64,000 bases of DNA from Fremontodendron californicum (GCA_030761205.1 JAULJL010000001.1:40929145-40993144); one strand, 5' to 3'. Shown: positions 47,196 to 58,674, counted from the stretch's first letter. Numbers and translations: made by a program. Notes: generated from the sequence alone by a model not told the origin.

Positions 47196-50100
47196 AATCT
47201 CTGCCTTTCATCTCTTTTCTTCAAAACTCAAGTTATCAAGTTGCAATGGCTCCCAAGAAGAACCTTGCTAACAAACCAACTCTTAAGCCTGCTCGAGCTA
47301 ATCCTGCAGTTTACCCCACTTCATCATCAAGCGTTGAGATCCCCGCTCATCCTTATGGCACTAGGAGTAAGACCAAAACTCTTGCTGAATTGTATGAGCA
47401 AACTTTTCCGGTGCTCAATCAAAACCCTCTCTATGACACTTCTTCTCCAATTCAAGACTTAGAAGAAGTTTCCGCTGGACAAGTTGATTCTCCTCGAGGA
47501 TCAAGTGCAAGTCGCCAGTTAACATACAAAGAACAAGATAGCTACTCAAGCAACAAGCATATTCCATCCTCTGCTCCAAAATCAAGTTCTGGAGTAATGG
47601 CTGTCATGACAACTGGCACCACATCATTGGAAGAACAAGTTGCACTTCTGGCAAAATCTGTTGAAATTCTTTCAGCAAGTATCAAAGAGAAGGATAACCA
47701 GATCGCTTCCATGATGGACAAGATCGCCGGTCTCACTGGAAAAAGGAACGAAGCTTCAAACCAAAATTGGCAATCAATCTTTCAAGATGATGGTGAGAAC
47801 TCTGGCAAGGAAGTTGCTAAGGATTCTGAAGAAAAGATCAATGAACTCGTCACTACCAGTCAGCTCAAGGATCTTATCAAAGAGGCTATCAAAGATCAAG
47901 TTGAAAGCATCACTCAACCTTCATATACATATGCAAAACCATATTCTCAAAGGATCGATCATCTGAGGATGCCTGGGAACTATCAACCCCCAAAGTTTCA
48001 GCAGTTCGATGGAAAAGAAAATCCACGCCAACATGTTGCACATTTCGTGGAAACTTGCAATAATGCTGGTACCTATGGGGATCTCATGGTGAAGCAGTTC
48101 GTTCGCTCCCTAAAAAGCAACGCCTTTGATTGGTATACTGATCTTGAGCCTGGGACGATTGACAGCTGGGAACAACTTGAGCGCGAATTCCTTAATCGAT
48201 TCTACAGTACTCGTCGCTTAGTCAGCATGATCGAACTCACAAGCTCACGTCAATGGAAGGATGAGCCAGTCATTGATTACATCCACAGATGGAGAAATCT
48301 GAGCCTTAACTGCAAAGAAAGACTGTCTGAGTCTTCTGCCCTTGACATGTGCATCCAAGGCATGAATTGGGGCTTGCGTTACATTCTTCAAGGCATCAAG
48401 CCTAAGACCTTTGAAGAATTAGCCACTCGTGCTCATGATATGGAGTTGAGTATGACAGCTGCTGGAAATCAAGAACCTCCGGTGCAAGAGCCAAAGAAAG
48501 GTAAGGAAAAACAAGATGCCCGCGAAGGGGGCAAAACCTTTAATAAAAAGGGAGAAAGCAAACAGTCCATGGCCATAACTACCAAGCCTCTTAAGATATC
48601 TCCCAAGTCAAAACAATCTCAAAAGACGAAATCTTCTCCTATCCAAGACAAAAGTAAAGGCAAGATCACTTTGAAGGAGAGACAAGAAAAGAAGTATCCT
48701 TTTCCTGATTCTGATGTTTCAAGCATTCTTGAAGAACTTTTAAAGACTAAGCTGATTCAGTTGCCAGAAATGAAGAGACCTGAAGAAGCTGATAAAGTAG
48801 AAGACTCCAATTATTGCAAGTACCATCGCTTGATTAGCCATCCTCTGGAGAAGTGCTTTATTTTGAAGGATAAAATTATGCGACTCTATGAAGAGGGGAA
48901 AATCGAGTTTGAAGAAGAAACGGTGTCGTCAAATTTGGCATCAGTCAATATGGTTTCTCAATCCAATTTGCTGGATAGAACCATAAAATTTGGCTCTTTT
49001 GATCCTATCATACTGGCACCAAGTACAAGTACGATAGTGGATCTTCAGGGAAGTGGGGGCAACTATTTGCTTCAAAGACAAAATCAAGATTACGATGGTT
49101 GGACTCTAGTCACACGCCGAAAAAGCAAAAAGAAGATTCTTCCAAAAGTTGTGAAAGTGCCTACAAGAACTAAGATGACCAAACAACCATCTAAATTTCC
49201 AAAGCCCAATGTACCTCAAGAAGCAAAAATGCCATCTCGGGGTAAAAATTCAGTAGGGAGGAAGTCAAGGAGGCAAATCACTTTAAACGAATTCATGCCA
49301 ATTCAGCTTAGAAATGAAGATTTGGTTTTCATGACTTGTTACCATAACAGTGGCAATGAAGATAATGAAAACAACACAGACTCAGCAGCATTTGAAGTTG
49401 ATGAGCATTCTTGTGCTACGAAAATTAACTTTTCTGATGAGGATCTGTTGCTAGGGTCAACCCCTCATAATCAGCCATTGTTCGTCGTAGGATATACTCG
49501 GGAACAGAAGATCAATAGAATCTTGATCGATGATGGTTCTGCTGTCAACATACTCCCGTTGATGACAATGAAAGAATTGGGAGTTCCTTTGGATGAATTG
49601 ATGCAAAGCCGCTTGATGATCCAAGGATTCAACCAAGGGGGACAAAGAGCTCTTGGAAAACTTAGACTTAAACTTTTCATTGGAGATATGGAGTCAAGTC
49701 CACTTTTCCATGTAATCGATGCCAAAACGACGTACAACATGTTGTTAGGACGACCATGGATACATCAAAATGGTGTAGTCTCCTCAACTCTGCACCAATG
49801 TCTAAAGTATTGCAGAAACGGTCAAGTCAAGACGATCCTTGCAGACGCTAAGCCATTTACTATAGCAGAAGCACATTTCGCAGATGCAAAGTTTTATCTA
49901 AAAGATACATTTATCGAAGAAGTAATGTCCAACCCGTTGCAAGAATTAAAGCAAAAGGGAAAGAATTTGGCTTCTTCCACAGTTGGAGAAGATGAAATTG
50001 CTCAAGGTTTAAAGGATCTGACTCTTCCCCTCACTAACTTGGAAGAATCAAGAGGCCTTATACCTCCACTGCAAGGATTTGTTAGACCTATAGAAGAATC

Positions 50101-51001
50101 TCTTTGCGAACATCAGGATCTTCCTACTCATCGAGCTAAATATTTTGATCCTAATGCTTATAGGTTGCTTGTCAAAGCTGGATATAAACAAGAGGATGTT
50201 GCAAAATTAGCTCACAAGACAAAAGAGCTTAGCAAAGAAAAGCCGCAAAGTTCATTCAAGATCCGACAGGTCTGGCAAAAGAAGATTGATCACATCGGAA
50301 CTTCTAGAGAGGGGCTTGGATATTCTCCATTAAAATTGAAGATTCATAAACAAACTTCGAGGTACATAAATGTGGAGGAAGTTCCCGAGGACCAAGAAGA
50401 TGCAGTGAAGCCACCAGGACTTTCAGTGTTTGATCGCTTGGGGGCACGCTCAACACGATGTTCAGTGTTTGATCGTTTGAGCATTCAATCATCACGAAGG
50501 TCAGTTTGTGAACGAATGGGAGAAAAATGCAGTGAAGTTTCTATAAGTAAACCAATTTCCATTCAGTCAAGGCTTGGAAGTCTGTACTCTGAAGAAGTTA
50601 ACTGTGGCCGAAAAAGAAAATCTTCCACTTTAAAGGAATCAAGAGATTTTCACAGCAAAATTCCTTCTCGAATGAAAAGGCAAAGCGAATGGAAGGTAAC
50701 TACTGGTGAAGTTTTAAAGGCTAGAAAGCACACAGTGGTTATAACCAAATCAGTCTCATCCTCAGAGGAAGAAGAACTTGAAGAAACATAAATCTTTACT
50801 TCTAACCATGTATCTGTAAAGGAAACTGGTGAAAAATCTCAAGAGGAAGAAGCCCAAGAAGCTCCTTCATCTTTTGAAGAAGGAAATCAAGCTACTATTG
50901 ATGAGCTAAAGGAGGTTAACATCAGTTCTAGTGAAGATCCACGACCGATCTTTATTAATGCTTGCTTACCACCAGAAGAAGAAAAAGACTATCTTGATCT
51001 T

Positions 51002-52861
51002 TTGATAGAGTATCGAGATATCTTTGCTTGGACTTACAAAGAAATGCCGGGACTTGATCCAAAAGTAGCTATGCATCATCTGGCTGTCAAGAAAAGTGTC
51101 CGACCTATCAAACAAGCTCAACGACGTTTCCATCCTGACTTGATCCCCCAAATTGAAGCTGAGGTCAATAAGCTAATCAAAGCTGGCTTTATTAGAGAAG
51201 TCAAGTATCCCACTTGGATCTCAAATATTGTTCCAGTGAGAAAGAAAAATGGTCAACTTCGAGTTTGTGTAGATTTTCGAGACTTGAACAATGCTTGTCC
51301 AAAGGACGACTTTCCTCTCCCTATAACAGAAATAATGGTTGATGCTACAACTGGCCATGAAGCTTTGTCATTTATGGATGGATCGTCTGGCTATAATCAA
51401 ATTCGCATGGCTCCAAGAGATGAAGAACTTACTGCATTTCGAACTCCAAAAGGAATATACTGTTACAAAGTTATGCTGTTTGGATTAAAGAATGCAGGTG
51501 CTACTTATCAAAGAGCAATGCAAAAGATCTTTGATGATATGCTTCACAAGAATGTCGAATGCTATGTTGATGACTTGGTAGTGAAGTCAAAGGAAAAATC
51601 CAATCATCTTGCTGATCTTCGCCAAGTGTTTGAAAGATTACGCAGATACCAATTGAAGATGAATCCGCTCAAGTGTGCGTTCGGAGTATCCTCGGGCAAG
51701 TTTTTGGGGTTCATCGTACGACATCGTGGGATTGAGATCGATCAATCAAAAATAGATACAATCATGAAAATGCCTGAACCGCGCAATCTGCATGAACTTA
51801 AAAGTCTGCAAGGAAGATTGGCATATATCCGACGCTTTATCTCAAACTTGGCTGGTCGATGTCAGCCATTTAGCCGGCTAATGAAGAATGATGTCCCTTT
51901 TGTCTGGGATGAGGCCTGTAGTAATGCTTTTAAGAGCATTAAGACCTTTTTGTTACAACCACCTATTCTGAAGGCACCTATACCAGGACAGCCGTTAATC
52001 CTTTATATTGCTGCACAAGAACGTTCCTTAGGAGCATTATTGGCACAAGAGAATGATGAAGGAAAAGAAACTGCACTCTACTATCTTAGTAGAACTCTTA
52101 ATGGTGCTGAATTAAATTATTCTCCCATTGAAAAGACTTGTTTGTCATTAATGTTTGCAGTTAAAAAGCTGAGGCATTATTTGCAAGCTCATTCTGTTCG
52201 TTTGATTTCGCGAGCAGATCCCCTCAAATATCTCATGTCCAAATCTGTGCTCAGTGGAAGATTGGCAAAATGGGCTCTTTTGCTACAAGAGTTCGATATT
52301 ACTTATATTCCACAAAAGGCCGTTAAAGGGCAAGCACTTGCCGATTTTCTTGCAAACCATCCGATTCCAGATAATTGGGAATTTTCTGAAGATCTCCCAG
52401 ATGAAGATGCTCTTTTCATCGAAATTCCCAGGCCATGGAAACTATTCTTCGATGGGGCTGCCCGTCAAGATGGAGCTGGAGTAGGTGTTGTCTTTGTCAC
52501 TTCAGAAGGAGATGTATTGCCTTATGCATTTACTCTCACTGAAAATTGTTCCAACAATATAGCAGAATACCGAGCTCTGATCATTGGATTGGAAATGGCA
52601 GTAGATATGAAGATCACTCAACTTAAAGTGTTTGGAGATTCCAAATTGGTCATCAACCAACTTCTTTCACTTTACGAAGTTAAGAAGCCAGACCTCTTAC
52701 CATATGTCAACTATGCGAAGAAGATTTTGGAATGGTTTGACAATGTAAGCTTGGAACATGTACCAAGAAGAGAGAACAAGCAAGCAGATTCTCTAGCTAA
52801 TCTAGCATCAGCTCTTGCCATGCCAAGTGTAGAAGTGAAAGTCCCTCTTTGCAAACGATAG
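51002..52861 (+). CDS. Open segment: reverse transcriptase plus dual RNase H
   Basis: 619-codon open stretch of the same frame. RT palm motifs include FMDGSSGYNQIRM, AFRTPKGIYCYKVMLFGLKN and the catalytic YVDDLVVKSK (about 51560-51590). The first RNase H follows the connection (LYIAAQERSLGALLAQ; AVKKLRHYL). The second is a distinct fold copy with Asp in FFDGAA, Glu in AEYRAL and Asp in FGDSK, so its catalytic carboxylates are present. No methionine at the natural start is expected, since this is an internal part of the polyprotein. Confidence 0.85.
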   Translation: MIEYRDIFAWTYKEMPGLDPKVAMHHLAVKKSVRPIKQAQRRFHPDLIPQIEAEVNKLIKAGFIREVKYPTWISNIVPVRKKNGQLRVCVDFRDLNNACPKDDFPLPITEIMVDATTGHEALSFMDGSSGYNQIRMAPRDEELTAFRTPKGIYCYKVMLFGLKNAGATYQRAMQKIFDDMLHKNVECYVDDLVVKSKEKSNHLADLRQVFERLRRYQLKMNPLKCAFGVSSGKFLGFIVRHRGIEIDQSKIDTIMKMPEPRNLHELKSLQGRLAYIRRFISNLAGRCQPFSRLMKNDVPFVWDEACSNAFKSIKTFLLQPPILKAPIPGQPLILYIAAQERSLGALLAQENDEGKETALYYLSRTLNGAELNYSPIEKTCLSLMFAVKKLRHYLQAHSVRLISRADPLKYLMSKSVLSGRLAKWALLLQEFDITYIPQKAVKGQALADFLANHPIPDNWEFSEDLPDEDALFIEIPRPWKLFFDGAARQDGAGVGVVFVTSEGDVLPYAFTLTENCSNNIAEYRALIIGLEMAVDMKITQLKVFGDSKLVINQLLSLYEVKKPDLLPYVNYAKKILEWFDNVSLEHVPRRENKQADSLANLASALAMPSVEVKVPLCKR

Positions 52862-52951
52862 ATTTTACCTCCAGTTGATTTTAAAGATGACAATACGGAA
52901 TCCAATGTTGTTTCAGTTTGCGAAGTTGAAAAAGAAGATTGGAGACAACCA

Positions 52952-53743
52952 TTGATTGATTATTTAGAGCATGGGAGGCTACCCAATGATCCAAGGCATA
53001 AAACAGAAGTGAAACGTCGAGCTCCTCGATTTATTTACTTCAAGGGTACGCTCTATCGCCGCTCTTTTGATGGTGTCTTCCTTCGATGTTTAGGAGAAGA
53101 TGAAGTATCCAAAACCTTACAAGAAGCTCATTCAGGAATTTGTGGTGCACATCAGTCTGGAGCTAAATTGCACTTTCAAATAAAAAGAATGGGATACTAC
53201 TGGCCAACAATGGTAAAGGATAGCATGGACTACTCCAAGAAATGTCAAGCTTGTCAGTTTCATGCAAACTTCATCCATCAACCTCCCGAACCGTTACATC
53301 CGACAGTCACATCTTGGCCGTTCGATGCTTGGGGACTTGATTTGGTAGGACCATTACCTAAGAGTTCACTAGGGCATATGTACATACTTGCCGCTACAGA
53401 TTACTTTTCAAAGTGGGCAGAAGTGGCACCTTACAGGGAAGTAAAAAAAGAAACTGTTGCAACTTTTATCAGGACAAACATCATTTATCGATATGGTGTA
53501 CCTCGTCACATCATAACTGATAATGGGAAGCAGTTTGACATGAGCAAATTATGTGCACAGTTTGACTTCAAGCAGTACAAGTCTTCAATGTACCATGCTC
53601 CAGCAAACGGATTAGCAGAAGCTTTTAACAAGACTTTGTGCAATCTTCTCAAGAAAGTTGTTAACCGTTCAAAGAAAGATTGGCATGAAAGGATAGGAGA
53701 AGCTCTGTGGGCTTATCGAACTACATATCGCACACCAACTTAA
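52952..53743 (+). CDS. Open segment: integrase
   Basis: 263-codon open stretch with the zinc-binding HHCC region (HSGICGAHQSGAKLHF, then CQACQFH) and the DDE core: Asp in WGLDLVGPLPKSS, Asp in IITDNGKQF, Glu in ANGLAEAFNKTL. It ends prematurely at 53741-53743 just after YRTPT; homologous sequence resumes directly after the stop (ATPYALVYGVEAVLP) and runs to 54175. The catalytic triad is therefore present, but the C-terminal part is cut off. Confidence 0.85.
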   Translation: MIDYLEHGRLPNDPRHKTEVKRRAPRFIYFKGTLYRRSFDGVFLRCLGEDEVSKTLQEAHSGICGAHQSGAKLHFQIKRMGYYWPTMVKDSMDYSKKCQACQFHANFIHQPPEPLHPTVTSWPFDAWGLDLVGPLPKSSLGHMYILAATDYFSKWAEVAPYREVKKETVATFIRTNIIYRYGVPRHIITDNGKQFDMSKLCAQFDFKQYKSSMYHAPANGLAEAFNKTLCNLLKKVVNRSKKDWHERIGEALWAYRTTYRTPT

Positions 53744-54140
53744 GCCACTCCATATGCACTTGTTTATGGTGTAGAAGCTGTTCTACCACTTGAGCGACAA
53801 ATTCCATCATTGAGGATTGCAATCCAGGAAGATCTTTCTAGTGAAGACAATGTACGCTTACGTTTGGAAGAATTAGAAGCACTGGATGAGAAAAGGTTGG
53901 AAGCCCAACAACGCTTGGAGTGCTATCAAGCTCGACTATCCAAAGCTTTTAATAAGAAAGTCAAGCAGCGATCTTTCCAAGTTGGAGATTTAGTCCTTGC
54001 TGTAAGAAGACCCATAAATACTTCACATCGTATTGGCAACAAGTTCCTTTCAAAATGGGATGGACCATACGTTGTTCGAGAAGTTTATACCAATGGTGCA
54101 TACAAGATCGTTGATCAAGATGGTGTCAAAGTTGGACCGA

Positions 54141-56404
54141 TCAATGGAAAGTTTTTGAAGCGTTACTATGCTTAAAGAAGATATTGCTCCTAAGCAAGAG
54201 CTTAAACTGTTGTGTGTTGCTCCTAAGCACGAGCTTAAACTGCACATCCAAAAAAAAAAACCCGCTATGTTCAAAATCCTTTCTAGGACAACTTAGGCAA
54301 AAGTTAGGGCAAGCATCTTCTTGGTTGGAAACGGTACTTGAAACATTATTTCTGATTTTAGCTGCAAGTTTGTTGAACTCATGCGAATTAGAAACTGAAG
54401 CTTCACTTTTGGCGGGGGATATATCACCTTGAAAGGATTCCCTTGGCCTAGTTCGCTTCCAATGTCTGTCATGATCACTCTCATCAATTGAATCTTCAAC
54501 GACCACATTATGCTTCCCTTCGATGACTTTCGGTAAAACCCTTTGTCCTTCATCAACTAATGACACTGATCGAGGAACTTCTTGTGAAGTCTTCACATGC
54601 TCCTCTGTTAAATCTATGGTGGACGAGACTTTGGCTTTATTGGATTTGTCTTGCGAAATCTCTAAAGACTTTTTCTTAACATCCTTTGGAGGTTTTCTTC
54701 TCTTTGACGATGATGTACGGATGCTCGAAATCAAAATATCAATAGAATGCTCAAGATATGGCTCATGAACTTTCGACCACCATTCCATGTATCTTGCGGT
54801 TGCATGATCATTAGGATTTAGAAAACGAGCTGGAGAGATCAATCTGGACTTTGTATGAGAACGAGTGCAAATTCTCCAAAACCTACATAAATCATCCACA
54901 GATCCAGAACGAATATCTTCCTTAAGAGCTCCGGGAATATCTTGACAAAACCCAAATTGTCTCCCAAATCGATGAGGACTGTAAGGTTCTACAATGATGG
55001 CTTGGTTACATCGGGCAGGCAGATAGCTCGAACGAACATTAACAAGATAGCCATGATTGATCTTACTAAGAGCATCATCATCAACAATCACTTCATCCCT
55101 ATTTCTGGGATATAAGTTAGCATTCCACACTATGCCACTATGAATCAACTTGCGGGCGTCATAATCCTCAAAGTATTTGGCTCCACCTTCTCCTGAAAAC
55201 TTGCTCATCAAAGGCCCATATACATCATCTGGATTTTTAAAGTGAGTCCGGAAGTAATAACTTAGCCACCCATAAATATAGTGAATTGGAAAACACGCAT
55301 CTGAAGAGCCCGCTTGAGCAGAAAGTGTAATTCGGTTCAGTCCATGGTAAATATTGGCTAACACTGGGACCGCGAGATTAACAGTTCTCCCAATCGCCAT
55401 CAGGCTGGCTATCTTAAATGTCTCTAGCCGAACAAATTTTGAATCTTTACTTGGAAAAACGAAAACACAAATCCAACAAGAAAGGAAGGCAGCTAAATAA
55501 GTGTCTGTTGTTAAACTGTCTTTGATTCCAAGTACAGTGAATGCTCCATCTCCTGCCATTCCCCGACCTTGGTATTTTCGAAGAATCCCAGTAGGGTTAT
55601 GTGTAGCTTTTGGGCGAACAAGCTTCTTTGTTTTTCGAGCAGGTGGTTTGGTGTAACGCAATTTCCCTTGAAACCAAAAATTGATCCAATCCTCAATAGA
55701 CACCTTATCCTCCTTGCCTTGCTTCAAAAGATGGAATGCAGCAAATAGATATTCACAACATCTCGGGATGAATCTTCCCTTGTTATCAAAGCCAGTCAAT
55801 TCGGCAGCACAAGGAATGACTTCATCATAAAATATGCCGTGAATAGGTAAACCGCCTAGTCTATGCAGATCCCATAAGGAGATGGAAGCTTCCCCAGTAG
55901 CAAGGTGGAGAGTGTTGGTAGCCGGGCACCAAGCTTCACAAAAAGCGCGAATGACGTCCTTGTTGTGATCATAAGTGTATAATGATGCATAAACAGCATC
56001 ATATATACTAACAGTCGTTAAATTTTTGTTGAAGTGGTACAACACATCTTCAGTCCATTCCAGTACTTTGATATGTAACCAAACTCTCCAAAAATCTTGA
56101 AGGAAAATCCCCAATATGACCTTTCGGAAATGATACGGCTTCCCAACGTGTCAAACTTCTCATGATTAGAAGTATTGACGTGAAGATTAGATTGAAGAGA
56201 TCTCGCCTTTGGAGAAGATTGTGAAGTTGGAAAAAGTTCTATCGACCAATCTTCTAGAGTGGCAGGAAAATCAAATGATTTCCAAGCGGATTTATATCTA
56301 CCCGATATGGGCTTGTTGGTGAAGAGATATAAACATTCTTTTATGTCTTCGTCTTCCTTGGAAAGAATCACAAGATAATCTTTGTAATCTTTGAAATACA
56401 CCAT
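54141..56404 (-). CDS. Antisense plant mobile domain (PMD) gene inside the retrotransposon, one frameshift
   Basis: On the minus strand, opposite to gag-pol. An ATG at 56404 opens MVYFKDYKDYLVILS; this frame shifts once near 56110-56150 into a 657-codon frame ending at 54141. The second part has hallmarks of the PMD (aminotransferase-like) family: WCPATNTLHLATGEASISLW, then DLHRLGGLPIHG, followed by YIYGWLSYYFRTHF and a Lys/Ser-rich tail. PMD proteins include MAIN and MAIL1 of Arabidopsis and many transposon-borne members; their biochemical role is unclear. The last 60 codons read through the junction repeat and antisense of the integrase end, so the original stop may be lost. The frameshift could be a small intron or a mutation. 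Upstream at 56410-56500 is A/T-rich low complexity. Confidence 0.8.
54184..54242 (+). repeat. 26-bp direct repeat after pol
   Basis: TTGCTCCTAAGCA(A/C)GAGCTTAAACTG occurs at 54184-54209 and 54217-54242, one mismatch apart, immediately downstream of the integrase stop and just before an A-run (54249-54260). It marks the junction between the viral-type coding part and the extra DNA. Confidence 0.85.
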
Positions 56405-56885
56405 GATGATTCTACAAAAAAAAAAAAAAAAAAACAAAAGAAAAATGTCAAAGTAGGTAGAGAATAAAAAATAAAATAAAAAAATAAAATAAAAAATAAA
56501 TGAATCCAATCTTGGAGTGCTTTCACCAATTTACAAAGATTGAAGATTTATTTATTTATTTTATTATTCGTGTTCATGTCCATGACCCCAGAACTCAAAA
56601 GAAGCAAAATCTTTGTACGGATTTGCATTAATTTAATTTGATTTTAACCAAATCAAGATTAGGGAAGAAACAAACAAACATCAAATGGCAATAATGAAAT
56701 TTCCAGCCAAAGTCTGGGTTTTTTGTTTTACATTAGAATCTCATCTTAGATACCTACTGGTTACTAGTAATATCTAAGTCCAATCAAGCTGAAAGCAACT
56801 GCTGAAGCCTTTTTTTTTTTTGCTAAAAAGAGAGAGGAACGAACTTAAAATTCTAAACCTTTCAATCTCTCCCGTTCCCTCTCCA
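56405..56885. other. Element DNA between PMD start and the La fragment
   Basis: A-runs (56415-56436), then more even sequence that may contain a promoter for the antisense PMD gene and, at its right end (56820-56885), the 5' untranslated region of the captured La gene. No coding sequence recognised. Confidence 0.45.
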
Positions 56886-57330
56886 GTGGCTTCTATTGAC
56901 AAAGAAAGAGCGACGAAAATCCTAAACCAGGTAAAATTTTACTTCAACGACAGCAATTTACCGAGAGATAAATTCCTCCACAAAAAAAAAAAACGTCATT
57001 CAAAGCAAAGACGGCATGGTGAATTTGGATCTAATTTGTTCATTCAGTAGAATGAGGAATTATTTGGGATTGGGCAAAATAAAAAGGGATGATATTTCAG
57101 ATGTAGTTATAAAGGATGTAGCTAAAATTCTTCGAAAATCAGATTTTCTCAAACTTCACCTTTCGGATATGATGTCAAGATTGAAGATGTGGAGTCTTTC
57201 TTTACTCACTATGGCAAGGTGAATAGTGTTAGGCTACCTCACCATCTTGCTGATAAAAGTTTTTTTGTGGTACTGCATTGATTGAATTTTCTGCAGATGA
57301 AGATGCTAAAAAAGTGAGGATGAAGACACT
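56886..57330 (+). pseudogene. Captured fragment of a La protein gene (La motif plus start of RRM1)
   Basis: Reads ASIDKERATKILNQVKFYF, NDSNLPRDKFL, then after a frameshift at an A-run (56981-56992) SKDGMVNLDLICSFSRMRN, LGLGKIKRDDIS and LRKSDFLKL. This is the winged-helix La motif that binds UUU-OH ends of RNA polymerase III transcripts. A deletion of about 40 codons then joins to GYDVKIEDVESFFTHYGKVN, the start of RRM1, which runs into stops near 57280. The usual ATG is replaced by GTG at 56886. No introns are visible in this part. It is clearly broken and cannot make La. Confidence 0.8.
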
Positions 57331-57524
57331 GAAAAAAAAAATCAAAGACAAATAAGGTGAAGGAAACTACTTACGAGTGGGAGCTAGGGATGGTTGCGCA
57401 GTCCAAAGAAAGAACAGAAAAAGAAGAGGAGAGCCACAACGCGCACTCGGCAATCGATATTCACCCCTTCGACCGCTCCTTTGCCGCCGCTTAAACTTCT
57501 AAACTGCCGAAAACCCAACCCTAA

Positions 57525-57746
57525 TTGCAAAAGATGTTTACAAAAGAAGGAATGGCTGCCTTGACAATTCCTTCGCCGTCTAAATCGTCGTCGTTTTGGT
57601 CGTCCTCTTCTCCTTCTCTTTTTTTTGCTCGTGGCTCTCTCAGCCACAAAAGCGTCGGTTTCAATGAGTCTCGCTCTCGTATCTGTGCTTTTAACAGCTT
57701 TATGATGAAATCGACAGTGCACTTTGAAAATCTTTGGTACGCCTGA
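57525..57746 (+). pseudogene. Possible captured first exon with plastid transit-like peptide
   Basis: A leader resembling a plant 5' untranslated region (CCCAACCCTAATTGC) precedes two nearby ATGs (57534 region and 57552). The frame MAALTIPSPSKSSSFWSSSS is Ser-rich and lacks acids, typical of chloroplast transit peptides. The frame continues to HFENL and a GT donor-like site at 57737. Nothing recognisable follows, as if only a first exon was captured. Parent gene not identified. Confidence 0.4.
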
Positions 57747-58176
57747 TTTCATTTTTGTTAGATTTCATTAACCGAGGAGAATAGCCTGATAAAAAAAAGA
57801 AAAAAGAAAAAGAAAAGGAACTCACCTGCTAAGCCCTCCAACGTGTGGGAACCTTCGATATGCAAAAGCGGGTAGAGAGGTGTTGCTTTTATAGGGGAAG
57901 TAATCCAAGTCGAATGCAATACGAATGGCATAAGACTTTCTCTAAGGCTAGGTCTTTTTGTTCATCTAGGACAACAACTCTTTTGTTATTCAGTCAAGAA
58001 GAAACTAGACTCTGGGAATCCTAATTAGACTATGAATTAAAGTCAATTTAATAAAGGATTTACTTTGTTAAATTACACAGCCAAAGTCGGTTGTTGCCAA
58101 TTATACAAGAAATTGTTTTGATTGTCCATAGGTCAGTTGATAAATTAAGGATTTGAATTATTGATAAATTTAAAGT
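57747..58176. other. Element DNA of unknown origin
   Basis: Between two captured segments. Not clearly coding on either strand; may include intron or flanking sequence of the captured genes. Confidence 0.4.
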
Positions 58177-58674
58177 TTGATAAGACTATTTTCAGACAAG
58201 CCATACGCTTGTCCAAAGTCATACAGTGCAGCAGACTTCAACTACCCTTCCATTTCAGTTCCTCAGCTCAGTGGCTTAGCTACTACCGTTAGCAGGAAGG
58301 ATAAGAATGTTGGTTCACCGGGAACATATAAAGCTCGTGTTAGAACACCGGCTGGAGTTTCAGTTTCAGTTAATCCTTCAACATTAACGTTTAAGAAGAG
58401 GGGTGAAGAGAATAAATTTGAAGTGACATTTAAGTCAAAGAGTAATAAACATGCAGCTGAAACGATAGAAAAGGTTGAATCTTTGGAGCAAAAGGTTTAC
58501 AAGCAGAAAGTGGAAATGTTGCGGAAGAGGAAAATGGAATTGGAGGCCACTAGATCGAATAAACGTTGCAGGGGGCCAGAAGCTGATAGCAAAGAATCTA
58601 ACAGTGAAGACTCATCCAGTGACGATGACAGCGCTGAGAACTTTGCAGTTGATTGGAGAGCTCAACATCTGTGA
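58177..58674 (+). pseudogene. In-frame fusion: subtilase C-terminal domain + ZNF830-like tail
   Basis: A 165-codon open frame with no ATG at its natural start. Residues about 5-95 (PYACPKSYSAADFNYPSISV, NVGSPGTYKARVRTPAGVSV, NPSTLTFKK, FEVTFKSKS) are the fibronectin-III-like domain at the C-terminus of AIR3/SBT5-type subtilisin-like proteases. From about residue 97 the frame switches to ETIEKVESLEQKVYKQKVEM, a Lys-rich helix and an acidic Ser/Asp tail ending AVDWRAQHL and a stop. That ending resembles the C-terminus of plant ZNF830/CCDC16-like zinc-finger proteins. The junction (about 58460) keeps the frame. Sequence after the stop looks like a 3' untranslated region. Whether it is expressed is unknown. 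Confidence 0.7.

Larger units (their letters stand above)
47246..54175 (+). pseudogene. gag-pol polyprotein frame with three in-frame stops
   Basis: One reading frame from ATG 47246 (MAPKKNLANKP) to the stop at 54173-54175, interrupted by stops at 50789-50791, 52859-52861 and 53741-53743 but by no frameshift. Order: N-terminal region; gag domain (about 47990-48460, FDGKENPRQHVAHF to ARAHDMELSM); protease with LIDDGSAVNILP (about 49520-49560); RT (about 51130-51700, VCVDFRDLNNACPKDD and YVDD); RNase H (about 51990-52370); a second RNase H (about 52430-52810, FFDGAARQDGAG, EYRALIIGLE, FGDSKLVI); integrase (about 52950-53750); C-terminal region without an evident chromodomain. The stops fall after the protease linker, between RNase H and integrase, and at the integrase C-terminal side. 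Gag and RT-RNase H pieces are otherwise intact. Confidence 0.92.

Noticed and set aside
47150..47245. Extension of the gag frame into the 5' LTR
   Set aside because: It overlaps the LTR end and primer-binding site and has no ATG; translation most plausibly starts at 47246.
54249..54260. A-run as a retroposition tail for the antisense PMD gene
   Set aside because: A processed copy of a minus-strand gene would leave a T-run on the plus strand at this end, not an A-run.
57384..57752. Minus-strand 122-aa Arg-rich frame inside the retrotransposon
   Set aside because: Shadow of the plus-strand Ser-rich transit-like exon; no family similarity and no start context.
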